Shown here piece by piece: positions 1 through 9,133 of a stretch of DNA of 64,000 bases. The notes beneath the pieces are model-generated. The model worked only from the letters and a program-made list of their open reading frames with translations, ran no database searches and had not been told where the DNA came from. Source of the stretch: a bacterium. GTDB taxonomy: Bacteria; Patescibacteriota; Gracilibacteria; JAUYGZ01. Numbering within the stretch: the first letter of the stretch is position 1; every line of letters begins with the position of its first letter. The position numbers and the translations under genes were made by a program. The stretch spans positions 70,269-134,268 of the forward strand of contig JAUYGZ010000011.1 of the NCBI GenBank assembly GCA_030690415.1, given 5' to 3'.

Positions 1-3000
1 ACCCAGGGGAATTTTGGTTCAGGTGGTGCCTTTAGGGGGATTACCCGACGCGAGTCAAATAGGAACCTCATCGCCTGGTGCGGGAACACCACCGTCGAAG
101 CCACTGATGTCCCAATCGAAGCGGGCCAATGGTACCACGTGGTCTCGACCTGCAGCGCTACCAATGCCAGAATTTATGTGAATGGTGAGCTTGCGGGGTC
201 GACGACCATCGCTTCTACCCCCATCGTTTCGAATACCTTTCCAGTCGTGGTGGGGCGCAATCGAACCGCTTACAATGAATGGTGGGACGGCCGGATCGAC
301 GAAGTCATGGTACTGCCAAGTATTCTAAGTGCTGATCAGGTCCGTGAAATGTATGCGAATGGTATTGCCGGCAAATCTCCGATGACGAACATTTCCTTTT
401 CTGAGACGACAGCGGGAGACACTTGGCACAAGGACGCGGTTGAAGAAACGGCTGCGGGAGCATTTATTGCACCGGTCAGCGTAGGCACAACGACGATCAT
501 TACAGGCCCCGGTGCAGTCTGCGGTGACGGGACCCTCGAAGAGGGGGAAGTCTGCGACGACGGAGAGGCGACAGACTCGGGTACTTGTAATGCCACCTGT
601 ACAGCACTGACCTTCTGTGGTGACGGAACGATCCAAAGTCCCAATGGCGAAGGAGTTGCGGAAACAGTCTGTGACGATGGAGCCACCAATGGTACCGTAG
701 CAGGAGGATGTAACTATGAGTGTACTGGGACTCTTCCTATCGGCTGCTCCCCAGAGCTCTCAGGAGATGGTTCGGACGGGTCTCTGACCGTGGCTTCTCT
801 CAATACGATTGTCAACAATTATGCACATCTGACAGCCGATGTGGTGTCAGGAGCTTCGAGCATCACCGTCAATGATGCCTTAGCCTTCACCGACAACCAG
901 GAAATCCTGATCCTTCAGATGCAGGACGCCTCAGGTTCGAATGAGGGAACCTATGAATTTGCTCAGATTGATTCGATTGCTGTGAATACGATTACCCTTG
1001 TCAATCCTTTAATCAACGGATATGCATCCACCCCTGCTTCAGCAAACACCACCGCGGCCACGATCACTCAGATCGTACAGGTGCCAAATTACACGGATGT
1101 GACCGTCGATCCGGGTGCTTCCATCACCGCCACTGTCTGGACTGGTCTCGCGGGGGGAGTCATTGCCTTTCGGGCCACGGGGAATACCATTGTTAATGGG
1201 ACCATTACCGCGAGCAATACTGGATTTTTAGGGGGGGCACGAGGAATATGCACGGCCGGATCTCGTGACGGTTTTCAGGGGACTTCCTTTGAAGGAAATG
1301 GAGTAAGAAGCGTATCGGCCAATGAAGGCGGCGGAGGCGGTGGGCACGGAGATACCGGAAGCTGTGGCGGTGCCGGTGGCGCGGGCGGAAGCTATGGGAC
1401 GTTAGGAGAAGAAGGAAACACGGAAACGTACTGTCATGGGGCAACTCGCGCTATACAGGGCAGTGTTTACGGAGTAGCGGACCTCAGCAAGCTTTTCCTG
1501 GGATCAGGCGGAGGAGGTGGTGGAAGCGATAACGATTGTGGCCATGAAGGTGGTCCAGCTGGCCGAGGGGGAGGAATTGTTTGGATTGCCGGTACAGACA
1601 CCCTTACCGTCAATGGCACCATTACGAATAATGGACAACAGGGTACGGCTGCGGAAAACGGCGCGGGGGGAGATGGAGCCGGAGGATCAGGCGGTTCTTT
1701 GTATCTGGCTGCTCATACTATGGATTTGGGTGATAATCTGGTTCAGAGCGTTGGAGGTGCCCGACAGGTTGCTTTCAACGATGGTGGAGCCGGAGGAGTT
1801 GGGCGCATTCGCCTTCACAATGCCCTGAAGAGCGGAGCGACCAGTCCTGTGTCTTTCGAATCGGCTCTGTGTTCTGCCGCTGCCGTATGTGGTAATGGGA
1901 TAATCGAATTTGGGGAAACCTGCGATGACGGGGGGATCATTCCTGGTGATGGATGTGATGCTACGTGTCAAATAGAGCCGCCACCGCTCTGCGGAGATGG
2001 TGTTTTGGATGTTGGCGAAGAGTGTGATGACGGAAATATTCTTCCAGGCGACGGCTGTGACGCGAGTTGCCAGATTGAGCCATTCTGCGGCGACGGAGTG
2101 GTAGACCCGGGTGAACAGTGTGATGATGGGAATATTCTCCCGGGCGACGGTTGTGACGGAAGCTGTCAGGTGGAGGCGGCCTGTGGAGACGGATCGATCG
2201 ATCCGGGCGAAGCCTGTGACGATGGAAACATTATCCCCGGTGATGGATGTGACGCGAGCTGTCAGATTGAGATCGAGTGTGGGAACGGACTGCTCGAAGG
2301 AGGAGAAGAGTGTGATGACAACAACATTGCTCCAGGCGACGGCTGCAACACGAGTTGTGAAATCGAACGTGAGCTTGGAGATGCGCCCGACAGCCGGAAC
2401 CACACAGGGCCTTCCCCTGGAACAACCATGACCGCCTATCCAAAAAATGGGCCTTTCGGAGTTTCCGCCAATTTTCCAGTGGTCTTTGATCCTGGCCTGC
2501 CTCTGGGGACAAGCGGCCGTGGATTCTGTCACAATGCCAGTACTGATTATCTGGGTACGAGCAAGAGCTATGAGGCTGATGCCGATCAGACTTTCGATGA
2601 AGATGTCATTGCCAATATTGACTCGCTCCTCGATCTGCCAGATCGGGACGAAGACGCTCAGGTCAATCTCCGGGACGATGGACTCAGTACCCCAAGCCCT
2701 TTTGCTCTCTGTGCACTGACTCCCATTCAGGTTCAAGGCACGACGAGCAGCGCCAGTCGCTACCTCAATGTCTGGTTCGATTGGAACCATGATGGCGATT
2801 GGAATGATGGCACTGCTTTCACGGGATCCTGTGGAGGGAGTGATGAATGGGCGGTTCGCAATCATCTGATCACGAGCACGGGAGCTTTCAATGAAATCTT
2901 AAACATTGTACCCGGAGGCACATTTGACCCTATATGGGCTCGTGTGACGCTCTCTGAAGGGCCGATCGAAGACCTTGGTGGTGTCGGGGCAAACGCAACC

Positions 3001-4260
3001 TATGGTCCCGTGGGGGGGCAAAATCAAAATATCTGCTTCGGGCTGGGAGAGACAGAAGACTATTACCTGAGTATTCAGGAAGACACCGGAAGACGGCAAC
3101 AAACGGGAGGTTCAGATGGAGGTACTGTTTCTTCTCCCACGCAGCCCGGATCAGCTCTTCAGATAGGCCAGTTCAGCATAGATCAGAGCTCCATTACGGA
3201 GTCCACCGTCGATATCAGCTGGGACAAGGTAACGGGCCCAGTTCACTATTATGGAATTTGCCTTTCACAGGAAAACCCTCAGCCTTGTGATGAGAGTGAT
3301 CAGGATAACATTATTTTCCGGATCTATGATATTGACCGCGTACAGACCCGTATCCAAAACCTCAATCCGGGGACCTTGTATTACATTGGTTTTTTTGTCA
3401 GTGATCTTCTGGGGTTGAATACTTCATCACTGACGCAGTCAGTGAGCACCTTGGTAGCCGAAAATCAAAGTGGCTTTTCCTCTCCATCCGGAGAGATTCC
3501 CTTCGAGATTCCAGGTGGTTCAGGGACCATTGATGATGGTGGGAGTATTACTGGTGATGGAGAGCCTGGTGGCTCTGGAGCAGCCAAAAACTGCTTTGTA
3601 GACGACTGCGGCACCCAGGAGCTGACCACTTACATTAGGGCTCTCCAAACGGAAGTCAATTCAGCAGAAACGCTCGGACTTAGCCCTGAGCAGTACGAGG
3701 TAGCCCAGTTTCTGGAGCAGGAGCTTTCCGGATCAGAGGAGGCACTCTGTAGCTACGAGGGAGAGCTGACCCGCGCAAAAGCGGTATGCATTATCACCCT
3801 CATACTGTTGAGAAACGAAAAGATCAGCGCGCAGGATATCGCCCGACAGGAGCTGAGCCCTTACAGTGACATGGAGATGACCGACCCCTACGCAAAGCTC
3901 ATCGCCATAGCGACCGAGTTAGAAATCGTGAACGGGTACTCAGATGGGAGTTTCAGAGCGGAACAAGCTCCAAACCTCGCGGAGTCCTACAAGCTGATTG
4001 GAGAGCTGGCTAGGTATCTCTCCCCACAGCTGGCAGAAGCTCTCAGAAAAGAAGATCTGATCCTTAATCCCTTTCAGGACTGGATTTACAAATACGAACA
4101 AGTGCTCGAACAGTTTGGCGTCAATGTTTTTAGAGATCACCAGATTCTCCTTCAGAAAATAGAAACAATCCGATTTTTGGAGATGATTCAGGATCTCCTG
4201 GAAAAGTTGAGCATTCCGGACCCCTTTGCGATTGAAAAACAGCGGGTTTCCATAGGTTAA
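1..4260 (+). CDS. Giant Cys-rich multidomain surface protein with SLH-like C-terminus (5' end outside window)
   Basis: The frame is open from base 1, so the N-terminus lies upstream; 1,419 residues are visible. Domain order in the visible part: the end of a LamG/concanavalin-like fold (about 1-115, with WYHVVSTC and DGRIDEV); two Cys-rich DUF4215-type repeats (about 175-240); a Gly-rich stretch (about 440-610) typical of secreted adhesins; five tandem DUF4215 repeats of the form CGDG-x-GE-x-CDDGN-x-PGDGCD (about 627-790); a GEVED domain starting LGDAPDSRNH (about 790-1025); a fibronectin-III-like module (about 1055-1155); and a C-terminal SLH-like segment (about 1250-1335, EIVNGYSDGSFRAEQ). 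The likely role is a cell-surface adhesin or S-layer-associated protein, with Ca2+ or disulfides stabilising the Cys/Asp repeats. The same GEVED module recurs in the gene at 30591, and SLH in the one at 33733, so these belong to one family of exported proteins. Substrate unknown. Confidence 0.85.
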   Translation, partial: TQGNFGSGGAFRGITRRESNRNLIAWCGNTTVEATDVPIEAGQWYHVVSTCSATNARIYVNGELAGSTTIASTPIVSNTFPVVVGRNRTAYNEWWDGRIDEVMVLPSILSADQVREMYANGIAGKSPMTNISFSETTAGDTWHKDAVEETAAGAFIAPVSVGTTTIITGPGAVCGDGTLEEGEVCDDGEATDSGTCNATCTALTFCGDGTIQSPNGEGVAETVCDDGATNGTVAGGCNYECTGTLPIGCSPELSGDGSDGSLTVASLNTIVNNYAHLTADVVSGASSITVNDALAFTDNQEILILQMQDASGSNEGTYEFAQIDSIAVNTITLVNPLINGYASTPASANTTAATITQIVQVPNYTDVTVDPGASITATVWTGLAGGVIAFRATGNTIVNGTITASNTGFLGGARGICTAGSRDGFQGTSFEGNGVRSVSANEGGGGGGHGDTGSCGGAGGAGGSYGTLGEEGNTETYCHGATRAIQGSVYGVADLSKLFLGSGGGGGGSDNDCGHEGGPAGRGGGIVWIAGTDTLTVNGTITNNGQQGTAAENGAGGDGAGGSGGSLYLAAHTMDLGDNLVQSVGGARQVAFNDGGAGGVGRIRLHNALKSGATSPVSFESALCSAAAVCGNGIIEFGETCDDGGIIPGDGCDATCQIEPPPLCGDGVLDVGEECDDGNILPGDGCDASCQIEPFCGDGVVDPGEQCDDGNILPGDGCDGSCQVEAACGDGSIDPGEACDDGNIIPGDGCDASCQIEIECGNGLLEGGEECDDNNIAPGDGCNTSCEIERELGDAPDSRNHTGPSPGTTMTAYPKNGPFGVSANFPVVFDPGLPLGTSGRGFCHNASTDYLGTSKSYEADADQTFDEDVIANIDSLLDLPDRDEDAQVNLRDDGLSTPSPFALCALTPIQVQGTTSSASRYLNVWFDWNHDGDWNDGTAFTGSCGGSDEWAVRNHLITSTGAFNEILNIVPGGTFDPIWARVTLSEGPIEDLGGVGANATYGPVGGQNQNICFGLGETEDYYLSIQEDTGRRQQTGGSDGGTVSSPTQPGSALQIGQFSIDQSSITESTVDISWDKVTGPVHYYGICLSQENPQPCDESDQDNIIFRIYDIDRVQTRIQNLNPGTLYYIGFFVSDLLGLNTSSLTQSVSTLVAENQSGFSSPSGEIPFEIPGGSGTIDDGGSITGDGEPGGSGAAKNCFVDDCGTQELTTYIRALQTEVNSAETLGLSPEQYEVAQFLEQELSGSEEALCSYEGELTRAKAVCIITLILLRNEKISAQDIARQELSPYSDMEMTDPYAKLIAIATELEIVNGYSDGSFRAEQAPNLAESYKLIGELARYLSPQLAEALRKEDLILNPFQDWIYKYEQVLEQFGVNVFRDHQILLQKIETIRFLEMIQDLLEKLSIPDPFAIEKQRVSIG

Positions 4261-4366
4261 ATAATTTGTGCTCCCAAAACACCCAACAATCTCGCCAGAG
4301 GATGTTTTTTTGTATAAGATGCTCTCGGTTCAAGAGCCTCTGAAGACCTCTCGACTCTTAACCCCA

Positions 4367-4394
4367 GTACAGACGTATAGCAATGCGTCTCTAC
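4367..4394. repeat. Degenerate copy of a 28-bp palindrome
   Basis: This 28-bp stretch matches the perfect palindrome at 25772-25799 at 25 of 28 positions; the right arm (GCAATGCGTCTCTAC) is identical. It contains the ATG at 4383, which would otherwise add 11 residues to thrS. That makes the ATG at 4416 the better start. Confidence 0.8.
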
Positions 4395-4415
4395 CCCACC
4401 CTAAACCCCTACCCC

Positions 4416-6206
4416 ATGAAACCCGACAAGGCCACTCATCTCTATAACATCCGTCACTCCCTCGCCCACATGCTTGCCGAGGCCGTGCTCGACATGTTCC
4501 CCGATGCCAAGCTGGGGACAGGGCCCGTGACAGAAAATGGTTTTTATTACGACTTCCATCTCCCCCGCACCCTGATCCCGGAAGATCTTCCGCTTCTGGA
4601 AAAAAGAATGAGGAAATATGTCAACCAAGGCCAGACCTTTCTTCGCCGTGAGGAGCCCATCCCGGAATCTATCGCCTTCCTCAAAAAAATAAAACAACCT
4701 TTCAAGGTGGAACTCGTAGAGAAGTTCGTCGGGCAGCAGGGTGTAAAAACCGTCAGCTTCTACGAAAACTTTGTCCCTCAGCAAGAAAAACCGGTTTTTG
4801 TGGACCTCTGTGAAGGGGGTCATGTGGAAACGATGAAAGAAGTTGATGCCAGATCCTTCAAACTCACTCACATTTCATCAGCCTACTGGCAGGCGGACGA
4901 AAACAATGCCTCCATGCAGCGGATTTACGGCCTCAGTTTCGAAACGGCTAAGGAACTTGAGGATTACGAAAAGATGATGGAAGAAGCTAAGAAACGAGAT
5001 CACCGAAAGCTGGGGCAGGAATTGGAGCTTTTTGCCTTTCACGATTTGGTAGGGGCGGGGCTTCCTCTCTGGATGCCAAATGGATCCATTCTCATTGAAG
5101 AGATCGAAAAACTGGCCAAAGAAAGAGAAGAGGCCGGAGGCTACAGCCGGGTGAAAACTCCTCACATTGCCAAAGAGCAGCTCTATCTCACGTCCGGCCA
5201 CTTACCCTACTATGCTGGTTCGATGTATCCTCCTATGGAGATGGACAATGAAAAATACTATCTGAAAGCCATGAACTGTCCTCACCATCACATTATTTAC
5301 GGTGTTCGGCCACGATCCTACAAAGAGCTACCCCTTCGTCTCGCGGAGTACGGCAACTGCTATCGCTACGAAGACAGCGGAGCTCTGTTTGGCCTCATGA
5401 GAGTCCGTTCTCTCAACATGAATGACGCCCACATCTACTGCACTCCGGAGCAGTTCAGTGAAGAATTCCTGGCTGTGATCGACATGTATAAATACTACTT
5501 TAACGTGTTCGGAATCAAAAAGTATCAGATGCGCCTCAGCCTGCACAGTAAGGAAGGCCTTGGGAAAAAATACGTCGACGAACCGGAGCTCTGGATCCAG
5601 ACTGAAAAACAAGTCCGGGAATGCATGGAGAAATCAGACGTCCCTTTTGTGGAAGTCGAAGACGAAGCAGCTTTTTATGGCCCGAAAATTGACGTCCAGA
5701 TCTGGTCCGTGATCGGGCGGGAGTTCACGCTTGCGACCAATCAACTCGATTTTTCCGTTCCTAAAAAATTTAACCTCACCTACATCGATTCAGATGGCCA
5801 GGAAAAGACACCACTTTGTATTCACCGAGCTCCCCTTTCCACTCATGAACGTCTTATTGGATTCCTCATCGAGCACTTCGGAGGAGCGTTTCCGGCTTGG
5901 TTGGCTCCTTCGCAAGTCCATGTGATTCCTATTGCGGAAGCACATTTGGACTATGCCAAAGAAGTCTTCCAAAAGCTCAAGGAGAAGGGCATCCGCGTTC
6001 AGCTCGCCGAACCCGACGACAGCCTCGGAAAGCGCATCCGCAATGCTGAAAAGCTCAAAATTCCCTACATGCTCATCATGGGTGATCAGGAAAAGGAGGC
6101 CGGAAGCGTCAATGTTCGTGATCACAAAACAGGGAAGCAGAAAGTTCAAAAGATTGATGCTTTTGTGAAAAAACTCGTAAAGGAGATAAAAGAGAGAAAG
6201 CTTTGA
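4416..6206 (+). CDS. thrS: Threonyl-tRNA synthetase lacking the TGS domain
   Basis: Charges tRNA-Thr in the cytoplasm. The 596-residue protein begins directly with the editing domain: the HxxxH motif is at residues 14-18 (HSLAH) and the editing Cys is in DLCEGGH. The usual N-terminal TGS domain of about 60 residues is absent. The class II core follows, with Zn ligands in MNCPHH, MNDAH and IHRAP, motif 2 around NCYRYE and motif 3 around STHERLIGFL. The C-terminal anticodon-binding domain has HVIPIAEAH and GKRIRNAEK. The ATG at 4383 lies inside a mobile palindrome, so 4416 is preferred. An extended -10-like TGTATAAG sits at 4311-4318. The stop codon overlaps the -35 box of the rpmG promoter. 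Confidence 0.95.
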   Translation: MKPDKATHLYNIRHSLAHMLAEAVLDMFPDAKLGTGPVTENGFYYDFHLPRTLIPEDLPLLEKRMRKYVNQGQTFLRREEPIPESIAFLKKIKQPFKVELVEKFVGQQGVKTVSFYENFVPQQEKPVFVDLCEGGHVETMKEVDARSFKLTHISSAYWQADENNASMQRIYGLSFETAKELEDYEKMMEEAKKRDHRKLGQELELFAFHDLVGAGLPLWMPNGSILIEEIEKLAKEREEAGGYSRVKTPHIAKEQLYLTSGHLPYYAGSMYPPMEMDNEKYYLKAMNCPHHHIIYGVRPRSYKELPLRLAEYGNCYRYEDSGALFGLMRVRSLNMNDAHIYCTPEQFSEEFLAVIDMYKYYFNVFGIKKYQMRLSLHSKEGLGKKYVDEPELWIQTEKQVRECMEKSDVPFVEVEDEAAFYGPKIDVQIWSVIGREFTLATNQLDFSVPKKFNLTYIDSDGQEKTPLCIHRAPLSTHERLIGFLIEHFGGAFPAWLAPSQVHVIPIAEAHLDYAKEVFQKLKEKGIRVQLAEPDDSLGKRIRNAEKLKIPYMLIMGDQEKEAGSVNVRDHKTGKQKVQKIDAFVKKLVKEIKERKL

Positions 6207-6230
6207 CAAAAGCCCCCTTTTTTATACAAT
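6203..6230 (+). promoter_or_regulatory. Sigma70-type promoter of rpmG
   Basis: A perfect TTGACA (6203-6208) overlaps the thrS stop codon. A 16-base spacer and TACAAT (6225-6230) follow. The GCTTT-GACA-AAAGC hairpin with a T-run (about 6200-6223) in the same bases could end the thrS transcript, so terminator and promoter are interleaved. Confidence 0.7.
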
Positions 6231-6272
6231 GATCAAGCTATAGTCATCAGAATCCTTCATTCTTCTTTCCCT

Positions 6273-6452
6273 ATGCCCCGAGGAAAACGCACCAATACCG
6301 CTCTCCGCTGCAAGGAATGTGACAATCCTGGAGACAGCTACGTCATTCGTCTGGTGAAAGACACCATTAAGGCCTTTACCCGAAAGAAGTACTGTTCCAG
6401 CTGCCAGCACCACACACTCCACGGCGCAAAGGAAATCAAAGGAGGATATTAA
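6273..6452 (+). CDS. rpmG: 50S ribosomal protein L33
   Basis: This 59-codon gene encodes a small basic zinc-ribbon protein. Two CxxC knuckles are present (CKEC near residue 13 and CSSC near 39), and the family's typical C-terminal KKYC-x-HTLH pattern appears as KKYCSSCQHHTLHGAKE. It is a component of the large ribosomal subunit. The four-Cys form is the zinc-binding variant. The gene has its own promoter at 6203-6230, leaving a leader of about 35 nt, and converges with pgk 11 bp downstream. Its size falls below usual automatic cut-offs. Confidence 0.9.
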   Translation: MPRGKRTNTALRCKECDNPGDSYVIRLVKDTIKAFTRKKYCSSCQHHTLHGAKEIKGGY

Positions 6453-6463
6453 GAGATTTTTTC

Positions 6464-7636
6464 TTACGTTTCAAGCGCCATGATCCCCGGCAGCTTCTTT
6501 CCTCCCAAAAACTCCAGCATCGCTCCCCCACCGGTAGATACGTGGGTGAATTGATGGTGAGAGAGTCCCATCGAATTGATCAAAGCCACGCTTTCCCCGC
6601 CGCCTACAATCGTCGTGGCCCCGCTCTTTACCATGGCCCGGGCGATCGCTTCTGAGCCTTTTCGAAAAGGTTGGTATTCCGTAAGCCCCACTGGCCCATT
6701 CCACAGGATCGTCTCCGAATCCCGAATCAGGTTCACGTAGCCCTGTATGGCTCTTTCTCCGATGTCAAAAATCTTCATATCCCCCATCACATCATCGATG
6801 GGAATATCCATGGTGGTGACATGATCCCCGGCTTCATCCGCGCAGACCACGTCCTTGGGCAAGAAAAGCCGGTGGCTTTCCGCATCCAGCCTCATAGCCA
6901 CGTCTCGGGCCACATCGTATTGGGTTTTTTCCTGAAGGGATTCTCCCACATCATAGCCTTCCGCTGCCAAAAAGGTATTGGCGATACCTCCCCCCAAAAG
7001 AAACCGGGCTCCTTTATCGATAAACTGTTCAATTAGTCCTATTTTCGTGTCGATCTTGGCCCCCCCGATAATGACCGTGAAGGGCTTTTTCATCTTTCCC
7101 TTCAAAAGAGGATCGAGAGCCTCGATTTCTCTCTGGAGAAGTAATCCGGCTCCCTTCTCCTTCATGAGCTTTGGCAAGAAGCTGATACTCGCGTGATCCC
7201 GATGACAGGCCGCAAAGGCATCATTGACGTAAACATCGCCATAGCCCGCTAAAACACGAGCAAAAGCTTCCCGCTTCCCTGAGTCATCAGACGCCTCATC
7301 GTCCAGTCTCACATTCTCGAGCATCACGAGCTGGGCTTTCTCTGGAATTTTCACATCACGACAGCTGTCGAGTTTCAGCACTTCCTTCCCCAATAACTCA
7401 CCCAAATGCTTCGCGTGAAGATCAAGCACGGTGTCAGGCCCCCGCTCCTTGCTCCGACCCTGGTGTGCAAGAAAAATAATCTGCTTCGCTCCACGAGAGA
7501 GGATCCGCTTTACGGTAGGTAAAATGGCCCGAATTCGGTCATCGTCAGCAAGTTTTCCATTCATGATGGAGCTGTTGATATCCACCCGATACAAAACACG
7601 CTTTCCCTTGAGATCAAGATCCTTGAGCAGCTTCAT
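6464..7636 (-). CDS. pgk: Phosphoglycerate kinase
   Basis: Transfers phosphate from 1,3-bisphosphoglycerate to ADP in lower glycolysis. At 390 residues it has normal length for a bacterial monofunctional enzyme. Recognisable motifs are the N-terminal RVDIN substrate loop, the basic-patch AHQGRSK (usually SHLGRP), the hinge region LWNGPVG, and the nucleotide-binding VGGGESVAL plus STGGGAMLEFL near the C-terminus. Asn in RVDIN and Gln in AHQGR are small deviations from RVDFN and SHLGR. It is transcribed alone and converges on rpmG. A strong terminator of the upstream gene lies just before its start region. Confidence 0.96.
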   Translation of the reverse strand: MKLLKDLDLKGKRVLYRVDINSSIMNGKLADDDRIRAILPTVKRILSRGAKQIIFLAHQGRSKERGPDTVLDLHAKHLGELLGKEVLKLDSCRDVKIPEKAQLVMLENVRLDDEASDDSGKREAFARVLAGYGDVYVNDAFAACHRDHASISFLPKLMKEKGAGLLLQREIEALDPLLKGKMKKPFTVIIGGAKIDTKIGLIEQFIDKGARFLLGGGIANTFLAAEGYDVGESLQEKTQYDVARDVAMRLDAESHRLFLPKDVVCADEAGDHVTTMDIPIDDVMGDMKIFDIGERAIQGYVNLIRDSETILWNGPVGLTEYQPFRKGSEAIARAMVKSGATTIVGGGESVALINSMGLSHHQFTHVSTGGGAMLEFLGGKKLPGIMALET

Positions 7637-7664
7637 AAAAAGAGTTAAGTATGATTGACTCTAG

Positions 7665-7694
7665 CAAAAAAAAGCCGGGAGTGAAATCCCGGCT
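7665..7694 (-). terminator. Rho-independent terminator of the Pro-rich gene
   Basis: On the minus strand an 8-bp GC-rich stem AGCCGGGA/TCCCGGCT with a 6-nt loop is followed at once by eight Ts. It lies 11 bp past the stop of the gene ending at 7706. Confidence 0.93.
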
Positions 7695-7705
7695 GAGTCT
7701 TTTCT

Positions 7706-8407
7706 TTATGCAGCTTGAGCTGGTGGTTCTTGTGGAGGAGTGGGTGGAGCAGGAGGAGTGCTTCCCCCCATGAGTTGATCTCTGAGCTTAGCTGCCTCAG
7801 CTTCCGCCTTGGCGGAGCCTTCCGCCTGCTGTTTCTCCATCTCCAGATCCTTCCAGTCTTCCATTTGCTTTTGCTGAAGCTCACGGATCTTGACCTGGTG
7901 TTTTTCGTCCAGTTCCGCAAACTTGCGTCGTTCCTCTTCGAAAATCTTAATCAGCTCATCGATCTGGTATTGAGAAAGCTTCGGCACACTCTCCACGATT
8001 TTCTTCTTCTCATTTTTCGTGAGCGAGATAGATCCGGAAAGCATCTTCAGGAAATACGACTCGTCAAAATTGGTATTAGGGTGAGCAGGGACCAGAATAG
8101 CAGTCGCAAAATCACCTACCGTACCAATCCCCAGTTCAGTATCAGGAGGTCGTGGCCGGAGAAAGCTTTCCTCTTCAACTTCTCCAGAAACCGGCTCCGC
8201 GGTGACAGGCGTTGCTGTTGCTCCCTGATCTCCCATTTGTCCTCCGGTGGGTGGAGTGGGGGGTGAAGGGGGCGCTGGAGGAGTAGGAGGAGAGGGTGGT
8301 GATGGAGGCGTTGGAGGCGTTGGCTGAGCGGGTGCAGGAGCAGCGCCCTGATCACCTCCCTGAGGGGTAGGGGTTCCCTGACCGGATTGTCCTTGGTCGT
8401 TCTGCAT
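7706..8407 (-). CDS. Pro-rich protein with conserved helical domain, function unknown
   Basis: This 233-residue protein is not recognised as a named family. Residues 1-70 are low-complexity Gly/Gln/Pro, with many TPPSPP-type repeats. The middle part (about 110-160) is a compact helical domain with SLTKNEKKKIVES and YQIDELIKIF. A highly charged coiled coil (about 160-205) and another Pro-rich tail ending PPAQAA follow. No signal peptide or membrane segment is seen. The frame stays open upstream through the tRNA-Arg gene on the other strand, which cannot be coding, so the ATG at 8407 is chosen. A scaffolding or protein-contact role is only a guess. A strong terminator follows. Confidence 0.75.
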   Translation of the reverse strand: MQNDQGQSGQGTPTPQGGDQGAAPAPAQPTPPTPPSPPSPPTPPAPPSPPTPPTGGQMGDQGATATPVTAEPVSGEVEEESFLRPRPPDTELGIGTVGDFATAILVPAHPNTNFDESYFLKMLSGSISLTKNEKKKIVESVPKLSQYQIDELIKIFEEERRKFAELDEKHQVKIRELQQKQMEDWKDLEMEKQQAEGSAKAEAEAAKLRDQLMGGSTPPAPPTPPQEPPAQAA

Positions 8408-8554
8408 ATCGGAAAAATGAAGATGTGAAGCCCAAATCAAAAGCAGATTTGCGGATGATATGATACCTAAATTGCCCACTTTCCGCAAGAGATTCAAGAG
8501 AATTGTGTTTTCAACATTTTTCCGTAGAATAATGGGGAATTGAGGAGTATATAT

Positions 8555-8631
8555 GCGCCCGTAGCTCAGCTGGATAGAGCAGTGCCCTTCTAAGGCAAAG
8601 GTCGGAGGTTCGAATCCCCCCGGGCGTACCA
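8555..8631 (+). tRNA. tRNA-Arg (anticodon TCT)
   Basis: A complete cloverleaf can be folded: acceptor GCGCCCG/CGGGCGT, D stem GCTC/GAGC, anticodon loop CTTCTAA, T loop TTCGAAT, encoded CCA. The anticodon TCT reads AGA/AGG. The anticodon stem has a G-A pair at 27-43 and the T stem an A-C pair at 51-63; position 1-72 is G-U. Confidence 0.96.
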
Positions 8632-8723
8632 AATTAATTGAGAATGATCGGGGTCGTGATTGCTTTAGCCATGGGTATTGGGTTAAGCTAGCTGGGCTTT
8701 TGGTAACATTATCCACTACCACC

Positions 8724-9125
8724 ATGAACCTCTATGGAGTCTGGGTCGACTACGCCCACGCCTTTCTTGTGAAAACTAACCCCAGTGGGGAAAACATGAC
8801 TATCCACGAGCTGGTGTCTGAGGTCGAACCTCATCATCACTCGGGACAAAGCGATGGCGAGCACCTTACCCTCACGGACCAGGGTTCAAATATGAGACGC
8901 CGATCCAAGGAAATGGATGACTTTTGCGACAATATCATCAGCTCACTGAGAGACGCGGATGAAATCATCATTTTAGGCCCCGGTATCGCGAAAAGCGAGC
9001 TGGAGGGTGAGATCAGAGAGCACCATGAGCTGGGTCCTAAGCTCAAAGCGGTTGAAACGGCGGACAAACTCTCTGAGGAAGAACTGAAGAAAAGGGTAAG
9101 TAAACTTTTTCATCTGCCCCGGTAA
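8724..9125 (+). CDS. Small eRF1-domain-3/baeRF-like protein
   Basis: This 133-residue soluble protein resembles the single-domain relatives of eRF1/Pelota domain 3 found in bacteria. It starts with the strand VWVDYAHAFLV and has a His cluster (PHHHSG). It ends with the phosphate-loop-like DEIIILGPGIAKSELEGEI and a helix that continues to KLKAVETADKLSEEEL, as in the known 'translational machinery protein' type. A ribosome-associated or rescue role is inferred from the family only. A TTG at 8700 would add eight residues; the ATG at 8724, immediately before the conserved first strand, is preferred. It converges with purN, 8 bp away. Confidence 0.55.
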   Translation: MNLYGVWVDYAHAFLVKTNPSGENMTIHELVSEVEPHHHSGQSDGEHLTLTDQGSNMRRRSKEMDDFCDNIISSLRDADEIIILGPGIAKSELEGEIREHHELGPKLKAVETADKLSEEELKKRVSKLFHLPR

Positions 9126-9133
9126 TCGTCATT

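Noticed and set aside
1687-2865. Minus-strand frame of 392 codons
   Set aside because: It is antisense to the Cys-rich repeats; the periodic codons of the repeats keep the opposite strand open.
4383-4415. Upstream ATG as the thrS start
   Set aside because: It lies inside a degenerate copy of a dispersed 28-bp palindrome, and the extra 11 residues match nothing in the family.
8408-8725. N-terminal extension of the Pro-rich minus-strand protein
   Set aside because: The open frame runs through the tRNA-Arg gene on the other strand, which explains the lack of stops.
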